The notes beneath the pieces are model-generated. The model saw nothing but the letters and a program-made list of their open reading frames with translations. It did no database searches and was not told the origin of the DNA. A stretch of 64,000 bases of DNA from Clostridia bacterium (GTDB lineage Bacteria; Bacillota; Clostridia; Oscillospirales; Acutalibacteraceae). Of the stretch, positions 7,033-15,966 are shown in pieces (position 1 is the stretch's first letter; the number at the start of each line of letters is the position of its first letter). The stretch is from contig JAKSQP010000001.1 of assembly GCA_024404025.1 (NCBI GenBank), positions 245,816 to 309,815 on the forward strand. Direction: 5' to 3'. A program made the translations under genes and the position numbers.

Positions 7033-8000
7033 ATAGTTGCAACGGGCTTGGGTGAGAGGTCATAGAGAACTCTGTTTACGCCTTTGACCTCGTTGAGGAT
7101 TCTGTTGACGATGATGCCGAGAACATCATAGGGGATTTCTTCGATTGTTGCTGCGGTTGCGTCGATTGAGTTGACCGCACGCAGAACAACGGGCCATTCA
7201 TAAGTGCGTTTATTATCTTTGATTCCGGTTGATTTGAAATCGGGAACAATGGTAAAATACTGCCATACCTTGTCTGCAAGGCCGTGATTATCAAATTCTT
7301 CACGGAGAATGGCATCAGCTTCACGAACTGCTTCAAGTCTGTCTCTTGTGATGGCACCTACGCAGCGAACACCGAGGCCGGGGCCGGGGAACGGCTGACG
7401 GTAAACCATATTATCGGGCAGACCGAGTGCCTTGCCGACCATACGGACTTCGTCTTTATAAAGGAATTTGACCGGCTCAACAAGCTCAAAATTGAGCTCT
7501 TCGGGAAGACCGCCGACATTGTGGTGAGCCTTAACGCCGTCACTCTCAAGAATATCGGGATAGATTGTTCCCTGAGCGAGGAACGAAATGCCTTCCTGCT
7601 TCTTTGCTTCTTCAGCAAAAACTTCGATGAATTCCTTGCCGATGATTTTACGCTTTGTTTCGGGGTCTGCAACTCCTGCAAGCTTATCAAGGAAGCGGTC
7701 AACAGCATCAACATAAACGAGGTTGGCGTCAAGCTCATCATGGAAAACCTTGATAACCTGCTCCGGCTCGCCCTTGCGGAGAAGACCGTGGTTAACATGA
7801 ACGCAAACGAGCTGTTTGCCGACTGCTTTAACGAGGAGAGCGGCAACAACCGAGGAATCAACGCCGCCTGAAAGAGCAAGAAGAACTTTCTTGCTGCCGA
7901 TTTGAGCCTGAAGAGCTGCGATCTGCTCATCTATGAAAGCATTGGCAAGCTCGGGAGTGTTGATTCTTGCCATGTTTTCGGGTCTGAATTCTGTCTGCAT
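7020..8000 (-). CDS. guaA: GMP synthase, ATP-pyrophosphatase and dimerisation part only
   Basis: 326 residues. It amidates XMP to GMP with ATP. The PP-loop SGGVDSS is at residues 44-50; the C-terminal dimerisation domain carries the conserved FPGPGLGVR and ends IEWE. Full-length bacterial GuaA is about 510 residues with an N-terminal class I glutamine amidotransferase domain; that domain is absent here. The start is well supported (GGAGG 8 nt upstream) and the preceding gene ends only 15 nt away, so it is not an artefact of start choice. It resembles the archaeal-type split GuaAb. A separate amidotransferase subunit elsewhere, or direct use of ammonia, must be assumed. The 3' end is the integration site of the mobile element. 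Confidence 0.9.
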   Translation of the reverse strand: MQTEFRPENMARINTPELANAFIDEQIAALQAQIGSKKVLLALSGGVDSSVVAALLVKAVGKQLVCVHVNHGLLRKGEPEQVIKVFHDELDANLVYVDAVDRFLDKLAGVADPETKRKIIGKEFIEVFAEEAKKQEGISFLAQGTIYPDILESDGVKAHHNVGGLPEELNFELVEPVKFLYKDEVRMVGKALGLPDNMVYRQPFPGPGLGVRCVGAITRDRLEAVREADAILREEFDNHGLADKVWQYFTIVPDFKSTGIKDNKRTYEWPVVLRAVNSIDATAATIEEIPYDVLGIIVNRILNEVKGVNRVLYDLSPKPVATIEWE

Positions 8001-8015
8001 TTTATATTCCTCCGA

Positions 8016-9206
8016 TCAGTTGGTGTAGTTGTCGAAATAGCCCTGGATAAGAACAACGGGAGTTCCCTTGTCGCCCGAGCCGCTCGTGAGGTCACAAAGA
8101 GAACCGATGAGGTCTGTGAACTTACGGGGAGTGGTGCCCTGGGAAGCCATATTGCCTACAAGGCTGCCTTCTTTTTCGGAAATCTTCTTTGAAATAGCGT
8201 CCTTAAGAGCATCGCCGCTGAGATCTTTGAAATCGTTATCGGCAAGATACTTGAGCTTGAGCTCGTTGGGAGTGCCGCAAAGGCCGTCTGTGTATGCGGG
8301 CGAAACAACGGGGTCTGCAAGCTCCCAGATTTTGCCCTGGGGATCCTTGAAAGCGCCGTCGCCGTAAACCATAACTTCAACCTTCTTGCCGCTTGCGGCG
8401 ATAAGAAGCTTCTGCGTTTCGTTTACAAATTCATTGCATTCTCTGGGGAAGAGCTTGATTGTGTCTTCCGTTGATTTGTTTGAGCCGAGAAGGCCGTAGC
8501 TCTCGTTGAAGCCGCTGCCGTCGATTGATGAAGTAAGAATATCATCAAGGCCGCAAACGATTTTTGCGCCTGCCGCTTTAAGAATTCTCTTTGTTCTTGC
8601 TCTGGTGTGGATATCGCAGTTGATAACGCAGTCTGTGTAGTTGAGGATTGCTTTTGCGTTGTTTGCAAAAATGATTTCAACCTCTGCGCCTGCTTCTTTA
8701 ACGATGTTGCCGTAATATTCAACATAGTCAACGCCGGTAAATTCATGCTTGTTTTCGCCGAAAAGTTCACGGTATTTTTCAAGCGAGAGAACATCGCTGT
8801 AAGGGTTGGCTCCGGATTCGTCGAGCTGATCAAGCGAGATGAGATGATTGCCGACCTCGTCGCTGGGGTAGCTGAGCATAAGAACGATCTTTTTTGCGCC
8901 CATTGCAATGCCCTTGAGGCAGATGGCGAATCTGTTTCTTGAAAGAATGGGGAAAATAACGCCTATTGTTTCGCCGCCGAGCTTTGCCTTAACGTCCTTG
9001 GCAATGGCATCAACGCTTGCGTAGTTACCCTGGCTGCGGGCAACGATTGATTCCGTAACGGCGATAACATCTTTGTCACGAAGCTCAAATCCGTCGCTTT
9101 CGGCAGCGGCCATAATGCTGTCGCAGACTATGTGGGGCAGATTATCTCCCTGGCGGATAATGGGACAACGGATACCTCTTGAAATTGTACCTGTTTTTCT
9201 TTCCAT
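8016..9206 (-). CDS. CofE-like protein (coenzyme F420-0:L-glutamate ligase family)
   Basis: 396 residues from MERKTGTISRGI; AGAAGG 9 nt upstream supports 9206 over an ATG at 9239. Residues about 10-240 fit the F420_ligase fold, with the conserved PIIRQGDNLPHIVCD, DGFELRDKDVIAVTESIVARSQGNY and LLGSNKSTEDTIKLFP motifs; CofE uses GTP to add glutamate to F420-0. The C-terminal part (about 250-396) is specific to a widespread Firmicute branch annotated by homology only. Clostridia of this kind are not known to make F420, so the true substrate is probably different. It is co-transcribed with guaA (15-nt gap), which may be coincidental or reflect GTP use. Confidence 0.75.
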   Translation of the reverse strand: MERKTGTISRGIRCPIIRQGDNLPHIVCDSIMAAAESDGFELRDKDVIAVTESIVARSQGNYASVDAIAKDVKAKLGGETIGVIFPILSRNRFAICLKGIAMGAKKIVLMLSYPSDEVGNHLISLDQLDESGANPYSDVLSLEKYRELFGENKHEFTGVDYVEYYGNIVKEAGAEVEIIFANNAKAILNYTDCVINCDIHTRARTKRILKAAGAKIVCGLDDILTSSIDGSGFNESYGLLGSNKSTEDTIKLFPRECNEFVNETQKLLIAASGKKVEVMVYGDGAFKDPQGKIWELADPVVSPAYTDGLCGTPNELKLKYLADNDFKDLSGDALKDAISKKISEKEGSLVGNMASQGTTPRKFTDLIGSLCDLTSGSGDKGTPVVLIQGYFDNYTN

Positions 9207-9383
9207 GGTTCTCATCCTTCTTTTTTGAAAATCGGTCACAATAACTGACCGTAGGATTTTATTTTATCACCATTTTTTTCAGAATTCAACTGTAGATTCC
9301 TACAACATTGTTTTTTTACAAAAAAATATTTTTGGATATGTAGAATAAATAAAGTAATATACATTTTATTAACAATTATTCTA

Positions 9384-9412
9384 TTGACAAAAAATGTATT
9401 TTTTGCTTTAAT
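9384..9412 (+). promoter_or_regulatory. Promoter of uppP
   Basis: TTGACA, 17 bp, TTTAAT; the expected transcript start is about 30 nt before the uppP ATG. Confidence 0.7.
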
Positions 9413-9449
9413 TGTGCATACAATATTCCGTGCGGAAGGGGAGTTGGTT

Positions 9450-10301
9450 ATGCGGCTCGGATTTGTTGAATTCATAAAAGTTGTCATCATAGGAATTATT
9501 GAAGGAATAACCGAATGGCTGCCCGTGAGCAGCACGGGTCATATGCTTCTTTTTGATGCGTTCATTCCTCTTAAAATGACGGAAGAATTCAAGGAAATGT
9601 TTTTCGTTGTTATTCAGCTCGGCGCAATTATGGCTGTTGTGGTTATGTTCTGGAAAAGAATGTTCCCGTTCGGGCTTGAAGATAACGGAATCAACGGAAA
9701 AAAGAGGCTGACGGTCAGCAAGAGCATCATCATGACTTGGGTCAAGGTTGCTGTTGCCTGCATTCCTTCGGCAGTTCTCGGACTTTTTCTTGATGATTTT
9801 CTTGAAGAGCATTTCGGCAATGCGATAACGATTGCGATAATGCTCATTCTTTACGGCGTTGCTTTTATTCTTATTGAAATGCGCAACAAAGATAAAAAGC
9901 CGAAAATTGCCGATATGAAAGGCATTGATTACAAGACGGCTGTTATCATCGGCGCTTTTCAGGTGCTTGCAATGATACCCGGAACATCCCGCTCGGGTGC
10001 TACGATAGTCGGTGCGCTTCTCATAGGCGTTTCAAGAACAGCGGCAGCGGAATTCACATTTTTCCTCGCAGTTCCGACCATGCTCGGAGCAAGCCTTCTT
10101 AAGCTCGTTAAATTCGGATTTGATTTCGGTGCATCGGAATTCTTTGCTCTTATTCTCGGCATGATAGTTGCGTTTGCGGTTTCTCTCTTCGCCGTTAAAT
10201 TCCTTATGGGATATGTTAAAAAGCACGATTTCAAGCTTTTCGGCTGGTACAGAATCGCACTGGGAATCATTGTTATTATTGTTTCACTTGTTACAAGATA
10301 A
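9450..10301 (+). CDS. uppP: Undecaprenyl-diphosphatase
   Basis: 283 residues; the start MRLGFVEF at 9450 has GGAAGGGGAG upstream, so the longer frame from 9384 is rejected. It is a polytopic membrane enzyme that recycles undecaprenyl pyrophosphate to the monophosphate carrier for peptidoglycan and wall polymers. Both family signatures are present: EGITEWLPVSSTGHM (around residues 13-27) and PGTSRSGATIVGAL (around 174-187). About eight hydrophobic segments are visible. It is transcribed alone, divergent from the CofE-like gene. The UppS that supplies its substrate is encoded at 22634. Confidence 0.93.
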   Translation: MRLGFVEFIKVVIIGIIEGITEWLPVSSTGHMLLFDAFIPLKMTEEFKEMFFVVIQLGAIMAVVVMFWKRMFPFGLEDNGINGKKRLTVSKSIIMTWVKVAVACIPSAVLGLFLDDFLEEHFGNAITIAIMLILYGVAFILIEMRNKDKKPKIADMKGIDYKTAVIIGAFQVLAMIPGTSRSGATIVGALLIGVSRTAAAEFTFFLAVPTMLGASLLKLVKFGFDFGASEFFALILGMIVAFAVSLFAVKFLMGYVKKHDFKLFGWYRIALGIIVIIVSLVTR

Positions 10302-10306
10302 AAAAT

Positions 10307-10340
10307 CCGCCGTGTTTGCAGTAAACACGGCGGTTAATTT
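10307..10340. terminator. Bidirectional terminator after uppP
   Basis: A perfect 11-bp stem CCGCCGTGTTT/AAACACGGCGG with a GCAGT loop, T-rich on the right and A-rich on the left. It separates two convergent genes. Confidence 0.85.
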
Positions 10341-10341
10341 T

Positions 10342-11475
10342 TTAAAGAGTGATTTTCTTTTCTTCAATCGGCATTCCGGGTCTGAAATTGGGAACCTGCA
10401 TCGTTTTGCCGTTGTTGACAACGGAAAGCTCCGAAAGCAGACCGACTGCTGTCCATTCGCAGGCTTTATAAACATCCAGCTCGGGCTGGGTGTTTGTTCG
10501 TATGGCATTGATGAAATCTTCAACGATGAAGAAATCGCCGCCGTTGTGACCTGAATTGCGCTGTTCTTCGGTTGCGTTTCTGTATCTTTCGGGAACATAC
10601 ATATCAAATTCTTCAAGCTTCTTCCATTTCATATTGTGAAGCGGTGAATCCTCGCCGATGAACGAAACTCTGTTTATATCTTCGCCGTGCTGCTTGAACT
10701 GAACGATGCCCTTTGTGCCCTGAAGCTGATAGTTATCCATGTTGTGCGGACGGGGGGACATACAGTCAACACGGATGTTGAGAAGCTTGCCGTTTGCCGT
10801 GCGGCACATTGTTGTTGTTCCGCTGTCCTGCTTCAGACCGAGAGTGTTGTATACGCCGGGGGAGAAGGTTGAAATTTCGGTGATCCTGTCGCCGGGGAAC
10901 CACTGCATAACAGGGCCGACGCTGTGAGTGGGATAGAAATTTCCTCTTTTGCCGCATTGCCAGAATGAACGCCACGAGGTCTTTCCGTTGGGATAAACGA
11001 AAAGATCACCGATGTTGTGAAGATACATTCCTTCGGCGTAATAGGGCTCGCCGAAAACGCCCTGCTTAACCATTTCCTTGACCTGCTGAACTCTCGGATC
11101 ATAGATATAGTTTTCGGCAAACATATATATTTTTTTGTATTTCTCAACGGTTTCGCAGAGCCAGAAAAGCTCATCCATCGTTACGCCTGCCGTGACCTCG
11201 CACATAACATGCTTGCCGGCTTCAAGAGCGGCAATAGCCTGCGGAACATGGCATTGCATCGGGGTCGCAATGATAACGGCATCAATGTCCGATTCGAGCA
11301 TATCATCAAAAATGCGGAATTTTTTAATATCTCCGCCTATTTTTTCTGCCGCATCGTTGAGATGCTTTTCGTCAAGGTCGCACATAGCGGCGATTTCAAC
11401 ATCGGGGATATTCTGAAGACCCATAAGAGTTGAAAGACCTCTTGTTCCTGCGATACCGATTTTAATTTTACCCAT
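10342..11475 (-). CDS. Gfo/Idh/MocA-family oxidoreductase
   Basis: 377 residues. The N-terminal Rossmann fold starts KIGIAGTRGLSTLMGL, followed by a DAVIIATPMQCHVPQAIAALEAGKHV motif and EVTAGVTMDEL, in place of the usual EKP at the cofactor site. The C-terminal domain (about 120-360) is the alpha/beta GFO_IDH_MocA sheet. Members oxidise or epimerise sugars and inositols with NAD(P); the substrate is not predictable. The replacement of the usual catalytic Lys of EKP by Val/Thr in EVTAG is noteworthy. It lies 15 nt downstream of the GNAT gene and shares its promoter. Confidence 0.85.
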   Translation of the reverse strand: MGKIKIGIAGTRGLSTLMGLQNIPDVEIAAMCDLDEKHLNDAAEKIGGDIKKFRIFDDMLESDIDAVIIATPMQCHVPQAIAALEAGKHVMCEVTAGVTMDELFWLCETVEKYKKIYMFAENYIYDPRVQQVKEMVKQGVFGEPYYAEGMYLHNIGDLFVYPNGKTSWRSFWQCGKRGNFYPTHSVGPVMQWFPGDRITEISTFSPGVYNTLGLKQDSGTTTMCRTANGKLLNIRVDCMSPRPHNMDNYQLQGTKGIVQFKQHGEDINRVSFIGEDSPLHNMKWKKLEEFDMYVPERYRNATEEQRNSGHNGGDFFIVEDFINAIRTNTQPELDVYKACEWTAVGLLSELSVVNNGKTMQVPNFRPGMPIEEKKITL

Positions 11476-11490
11476 TATATATTGCTCCTT

Positions 11491-12069
11491 TCATTTTGCA
11501 GCATAAATAACTTTATACGGCGTGCCGTCGTCGTTGACCATCTGAACGCTGTCAACTCCGATTTCGGCAAGCTCCGCCACCCATCTTTCTTCCATTCCGA
11601 CATCATATTCAACCGGAAGAAAGCCTGCGTTGAGATAACCTTTAACGGCGGGCTTCCTCCATTCGTCCGTTGTAAGATGAATGAATTTAACGCCCTCTGC
11701 TTCAAGCTTTTTGCAGGTTATGATGCTTAAATATTTGCTTAATTTTCTGCCTCTGAAATCCGTGCGTATTCCCACCATGTGCATATCTCCGGTGTTTGTT
11801 TCGGGATCACGGTATGCCGTAACCGTTCCGACATGCTCGCCGTTGAAGTCGATAAAAAATACGTCTTTATAAGGATCGAGCGGCCTTGAAAGTATGGTTT
11901 CATCAAAATCCTTGGCGGATGCGTCATCGCCCACAAGTCCGTTTTTGCAGCATTCGACCCACGCCGTTTTGTCTGCTTCGCAGCTGTAATTTGATATTGA
12001 AAAGCCTTCGGGAAGAGGCTCGTCTTTAATGGGTGTTCCGGGGAACCAATACATTTTAAGCTGTGCCAT
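11491..12069 (-). CDS. GNAT-family N-acetyltransferase
   Basis: 192 residues from MAQLKMYWFPG; GGAGGT 5 nt upstream fixes 12069 as the start. The fold is visible from HVGTVTAYRD (strand 4) to the acetyl-CoA loop GIRTDFRGRKLSKYLS (the R/Q-x-x-G-x-G/A loop, here RGRKLS) and the C-terminal strand. The N-terminal about 60 residues are specific to this branch. The acceptor is unknown. As first gene of a two-gene operon with the Gfo/Idh dehydrogenase, it may act on the same sugar or amino-sugar (inference). Confidence 0.8.
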   Translation of the reverse strand: MAQLKMYWFPGTPIKDEPLPEGFSISNYSCEADKTAWVECCKNGLVGDDASAKDFDETILSRPLDPYKDVFFIDFNGEHVGTVTAYRDPETNTGDMHMVGIRTDFRGRKLSKYLSIITCKKLEAEGVKFIHLTTDEWRKPAVKGYLNAGFLPVEYDVGMEERWVAELAEIGVDSVQMVNDDGTPYKVIYAAK

Positions 12070-12096
12070 ATCTGACCTCCGATTATATTTGAAACA

Positions 12097-12125
12097 AGTA
12101 TATTTCAAAAAAAATATAAAGTCAA
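12097..12125 (-). promoter_or_regulatory. Promoter of the GNAT-Gfo/Idh operon
   Basis: On the minus strand TTGACT, 17 bp, TATACT, ending 28 nt before the GNAT start. The rest of 12070-12389, apart from the promoter at 12316, shows nothing I recognise. Confidence 0.7.
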
Positions 12126-12315
12126 TACAATGAAACGGATTATTGCAGAATTTTGTCACCGTTTATGCCGGAAGATCGTATTTCATATGGATAATGCCTT
12201 GCAATGACGATGACGCTGTCAGGCGGAAAAAGAACCAGATTCAAGGTGGGTTCGGATATCTCGTGGCTAAAATGCTGAAAATGAATTTGTTTATAAATCT
12301 GTAATTTTTTTGTAA

Positions 12316-12344
12316 TTGAAATTTTACATATATAATGTTATAAT
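12316..12344 (+). promoter_or_regulatory. Promoter of the FAD oxidoreductase/GT-C operon
   Basis: TTGAAA, 17 bp, TATAAT, about 45 nt upstream of the first start codon. Confidence 0.75.
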
Positions 12345-12389
12345 TACCGAATAAATTGGAAAAGTGTTCTTGTACGGAGGGTTTTATAT

Positions 12390-13943
12390 ATGAAGAAAGT
12401 TGTTATCATCGGCGGCGGTCCCGCAGGTCTGACGGCAGGCTATGAGCTTCTTCGCCAGTCGGATGAATATGAAGTTGTTATTCTTGAGGCAAGCGATACC
12501 CTCGGCGGAATCTCACGCACGGTCAGATATAAAGGCAACAGAATGGATATCGGCGGCCACCGTTTCTTTTCAAAAGATAAGAGAGTAACCGATTTTTGGG
12601 AAAGCCTTATGCCGACCCAGGGCGCACCTTCAATGGACGATAAGCTTCTCGGCAGAGAAAAGAAGCTTTCCGAAGGCGGCCCCGACCCCGAAAAAGAAGA
12701 CAGAGTTATGCTTGTTCGAAACCGCATTTCGAGAATATATTATCTGAATAAATTCTTTGATTATCCGATTTCGATGAAGCCGCAGACCTTTATCAATATG
12801 GGCTTTGCGAGAACCGTTAAGGCAGGCTGCAGTTATCTGAAATCCGTTGTATCCAAGAAGGAAGAAACCTCGCTTGAAAATTTCTATATCAACCGTTTCG
12901 GCAAGGTGCTTTATTCGATGTTTTTTGAGGGATATACAGAAAAGCTCTGGGGCAGGCATCCGTCTGAAATTTCGGCAGACTGGGGCGCACAGAGGGTAAA
13001 AGGCCTTTCGATCCTTGCTGTTATCAGGGATATGCTTTCAAAGCTTGTTCCGAATAAAAACAGAAAAGTTGAAACCTCGCTCATCGAAGAATTCGTTTAT
13101 CCGAAGCTCGGTCCCGGTCAGTTCTGGGAAACAGTCGGTGAAGAATTTGAAAAAATGGGCGGCAAAATCATATATGACCGTAAAGTGAAAAATATCAACA
13201 CCGAAAACGGCGAAATCGTTTCCGTTGTCTGCGAAAACGGCGAAGAATTCGGCGGCGATATCTTCTTCTCTTCAATGCCCGTAAAGGACCTTGTTGCGGG
13301 TATGAACGATGTTCCTGCGGCGAAGAGTGAAATTGCGGCAGGGCTTCCTTACAGAGATTTCGTAACCGTCGGACTGCTTGTAAAAAAGCTTGATTTAAAG
13401 AACGAAACCGGCATAAAAACTCTCGGCAATATCGTTCCGGACTGCTGGATCTATGTTCAGGATGTCGGCGTTAAGCTCGGCAGAATCCAGGTTTTCAACA
13501 ACTGGTCGCCGTATCTTGTTGAAGACCCCGAAAAAACCGTTTGGGTCGGACTTGAATATTTCTGCAACGAGGGCGATGATTTCTGGAATATGAGCGAAGA
13601 GGAATGCGTTAAAAAAGCGGTTTCGGAGCTTATTTCAATGGGAGTTATCAACGAAAAAACGCAGATTCTCGACAGCCACCGTGAAAGAGTTCAGAAGGCT
13701 TATCCGGCATATTTCGATACCTATGACCGCATTGATGAGCTGGTCGAATATCTTGACGGCTTTGAAAATCTTTATTGCGTCGGCCGCAACGGTCAGCATC
13801 GTTATAATAATATGGATCACTCGATGGCAACCTCTTTTGAAGCGGTTTCGAATATTCTCTCCGGCAGAAAATCAAAGAAGAATATCTGGAGCGTAAACAC
13901 GGAAGCAGAGTATCACGAGGAGAGTTCGGATGCTGAAAAATAA
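12390..13943 (+). CDS. NAD(P)/FAD-dependent oxidoreductase, protoporphyrinogen oxidase/UGM-like
   Basis: 517 residues. The N-terminal dinucleotide-binding motif is [18 protein letters not shown] followed by [35 protein letters not shown], the pattern of the amine-oxidase/UDP-galactopyranose mutase-like flavoproteins often found in surface-polysaccharide loci. The C-terminal FAD contact is near [17 protein letters not shown] (around residues 470-487). The exact reaction is not known for this branch; sugar or polyprenyl-linked sugar redox chemistry is the usual suggestion. The following membrane protein overlaps it by 14 nt, so the three genes at 12390-17559 form one unit. Confidence 0.8.
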   Translation: MKKVVIIGGGPAGLTAGYELLRQSDEYEVVILEASDTLGGISRTVRYKGNRMDIGGHRFFSKDKRVTDFWESLMPTQGAPSMDDKLLGREKKLSEGGPDPEKEDRVMLVRNRISRIYYLNKFFDYPISMKPQTFINMGFARTVKAGCSYLKSVVSKKEETSLENFYINRFGKVLYSMFFEGYTEKLWGRHPSEISADWGAQRVKGLSILAVIRDMLSKLVPNKNRKVETSLIEEFVYPKLGPGQFWETVGEEFEKMGGKIIYDRKVKNINTENGEIVSVVCENGEEFGGDIFFSSMPVKDLVAGMNDVPAAKSEIAAGLPYRDFVTVGLLVKKLDLKNETGIKTLGNIVPDCWIYVQDVGVKLGRIQVFNNWSPYLVEDPEKTVWVGLEYFCNEGDDFWNMSEEECVKKAVSELISMGVINEKTQILDSHRERVQKAYPAYFDTYDRIDELVEYLDGFENLYCVGRNGQHRYNNMDHSMATSFEAVSNILSGRKSKKNIWSVNTEAEYHEESSDAEK

Positions 13944-15957
13944 GAAAATTGCGGTTATAGTTATAATAATTTGCGCCTGTGTTCTTGTTGAATCTTTTTT
14001 TTCCGCATTTCCGTATTTTGCATTTGTTGCCGGAAGAAAAGGAGAAACCTTTGAATTCCTTAAGGATTCCTCCGAAATTGTAAGCAGCGAAGATCCGGAT
14101 TGTTTTTTTTCATTTGATTCAACGGTTCTGAATTCGGTTTCCTTTACAGTCAGACCGACCGGAGGCTATGAAGACGAATTTTATGCCGATGTGACCGTTT
14201 ATGCCTCTTCGGAGAATTCTCCCGGCTCTTTCGGTGTGTTTGCGTCGAGAAAAACGGGAGTTGACGCATATTCAGGCGAAAAAAAGATTTATCTTGATCC
14301 GGGATATAAGTCCGCAGGCATCCTTCTCCGGTTTTCGGATATCGGGGATTCATTTGTGATTTCCGATGTAAAAATCAATCCCGAATTCATTTTCAATATG
14401 AATTATCTGCGCCTTGTTCTGCTTATTGCCGCTGCAATGCTTGTTTTCTGCATAAAGGAATATAAGCATTTTTTCAGACAGATGAGCTTCAGAAATGTCG
14501 CAATCATAACGGCAGCTCTGTGTGCATTCGGCTCGGTCCTGTTTTCCGGAGTCTGCGCAACAACGGACGGTGCGGAGCCGGTCGAATATATAAAAGGAAT
14601 GGATGTTTCCCGGCAGAATCCCTATGTTCAGCAGTTTGACGCATTTGAAAAAGGTCAGCTCAACATTGATGTTGAGCCTGATCCGGCATTGCTTGAATTG
14701 AAAAACCCCTATGACCCCGAAGAAAGAGATGAAATTTTCTTCCTTTGGGACAGAGCGTATAAAGACGGAAAATATTATTCGTATTTCGGCACGGCGCCGA
14801 TATTCACGGTGTATTATCCTTTTTATCTTCTGACGGGTAAACTGCCTGCCGAAAGCACGGTCATGGCGGTGTTTGCGTTCATCATTTCTGTTTTTCTTCC
14901 GCTTGCCGTGATGCTTTTGTCAAGGCTGATAAACAGTAATATTTCGCCGTGGTATGCTTCGGTAACCGCATTCGGAGCGCTCGGAGCTTCAATGGTATTT
15001 CTGCTTCAGAGGGGATATATGCCGTTTTATTATATTGCTTCGCTTGCTGCAATGGCATTCGGAGCGGCGGCGGTTTTTTGGTGGATTTTTGCGTTTGCAA
15101 TCAAAAAGAGATCCGCAAAAACCGTTTCATTTGCCTTGTCGGGATTATCTTATGCGTTCTGTATCCATTCAAGGCTCAATATCGCTTTTTCAATCGGAAT
15201 CGTTATTGCGGCGGCTGCGATTGCGTATTTTGTCAAATCGGTCAAAGCAAAGGAAATCAAGGCTTCCGTAATAAATATCCTCGCTTTCTGCGTGCCCGTC
15301 GGCATAGGCGGAATTTTGGCGATGTGGTATAACTATGCGAGATTTTCAAATCCGTTTGATTTCGGAACGGCGTATCAGATGACCGTTGCCGACACATCGA
15401 CATATAAAATCTCTCTCAACGGATTTTTCCCGATGCTTTATCAGTATTTTATTCGTCCGTTTGAAATGACATCGGAATTTCCTTATCTTTATCTCAAGAC
15501 CGATAATATTTCCGACTTGGGAAAATATATTTACACGGATGCAAATATCGGCATATTCGCAATGCCGTTTATGTTTGCACTTCCTGCGGCGTTCTGCATT
15601 TTCAGAAACAGAAGTGTTTCAAAATACGGAAAATCCGTTCTCGGCGCCGCTCTTGCTTCAATGCTTATAACCGCTTTTGCGGATATATGCCTCGGAGGAG
15701 TTATTTTCAGATATACCGCCGACATTTCTCTTATAGGCGTTATTGCTTCGGCGGGCATACTTTTTGAAATTTACAATATATGTATTCGTGAAGGCAGGGA
15801 AGAAACAAAAGGAATTCTCATAAAGGCATCGTCTGTTCTCTGCGGAGCGAATATACTTGTTACAATGGCATCAATGCTTACTTTGAACGGCAATCTGGCA
15901 GAGTATCTTCCGTCTGTTTTTGAATATCTGAGAAGTTTTGTTGTTTTTTGGAAATGA
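13930..15957 (+). CDS. Polytopic membrane protein, GT-C glycosyltransferase-like
   Basis: 675 residues. A first transmembrane helix (about 5-22) is followed by a 120-residue beta-rich extracytoplasmic domain (about 35-145), then about 11 further membrane helices from residue 158 on. A loop after helix three contains ARQ/DP-type acidic residues and [22 protein letters not shown], reminiscent of GT-C enzymes that use polyprenyl-phosphate sugars. I recognise no specific family. It overlaps the flavoprotein gene by 14 nt and is followed after 9 nt by another membrane protein, suggesting a joint role in modifying a surface glycan (inference). Confidence 0.7.
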   Translation: MLKNKKIAVIVIIICACVLVESFFSAFPYFAFVAGRKGETFEFLKDSSEIVSSEDPDCFFSFDSTVLNSVSFTVRPTGGYEDEFYADVTVYASSENSPGSFGVFASRKTGVDAYSGEKKIYLDPGYKSAGILLRFSDIGDSFVISDVKINPEFIFNMNYLRLVLLIAAAMLVFCIKEYKHFFRQMSFRNVAIITAALCAFGSVLFSGVCATTDGAEPVEYIKGMDVSRQNPYVQQFDAFEKGQLNIDVEPDPALLELKNPYDPEERDEIFFLWDRAYKDGKYYSYFGTAPIFTVYYPFYLLTGKLPAESTVMAVFAFIISVFLPLAVMLLSRLINSNISPWYASVTAFGALGASMVFLLQRGYMPFYYIASLAAMAFGAAAVFWWIFAFAIKKRSAKTVSFALSGLSYAFCIHSRLNIAFSIGIVIAAAAIAYFVKSVKAKEIKASVINILAFCVPVGIGGILAMWYNYARFSNPFDFGTAYQMTVADTSTYKISLNGFFPMLYQYFIRPFEMTSEFPYLYLKTDNISDLGKYIYTDANIGIFAMPFMFALPAAFCIFRNRSVSKYGKSVLGAALASMLITAFADICLGGVIFRYTADISLIGVIASAGILFEIYNICIREGREETKGILIKASSVLCGANILVTMASMLTLNGNLAEYLPSVFEYLRSFVVFWK

Positions 15958-15966
15958 GGATCGTGA

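Noticed and set aside
6838..7065. 75-codon plus-strand frame between the XRE gene and guaA
   Set aside because: It crosses a terminator and the attachment site, without a Shine-Dalgarno.
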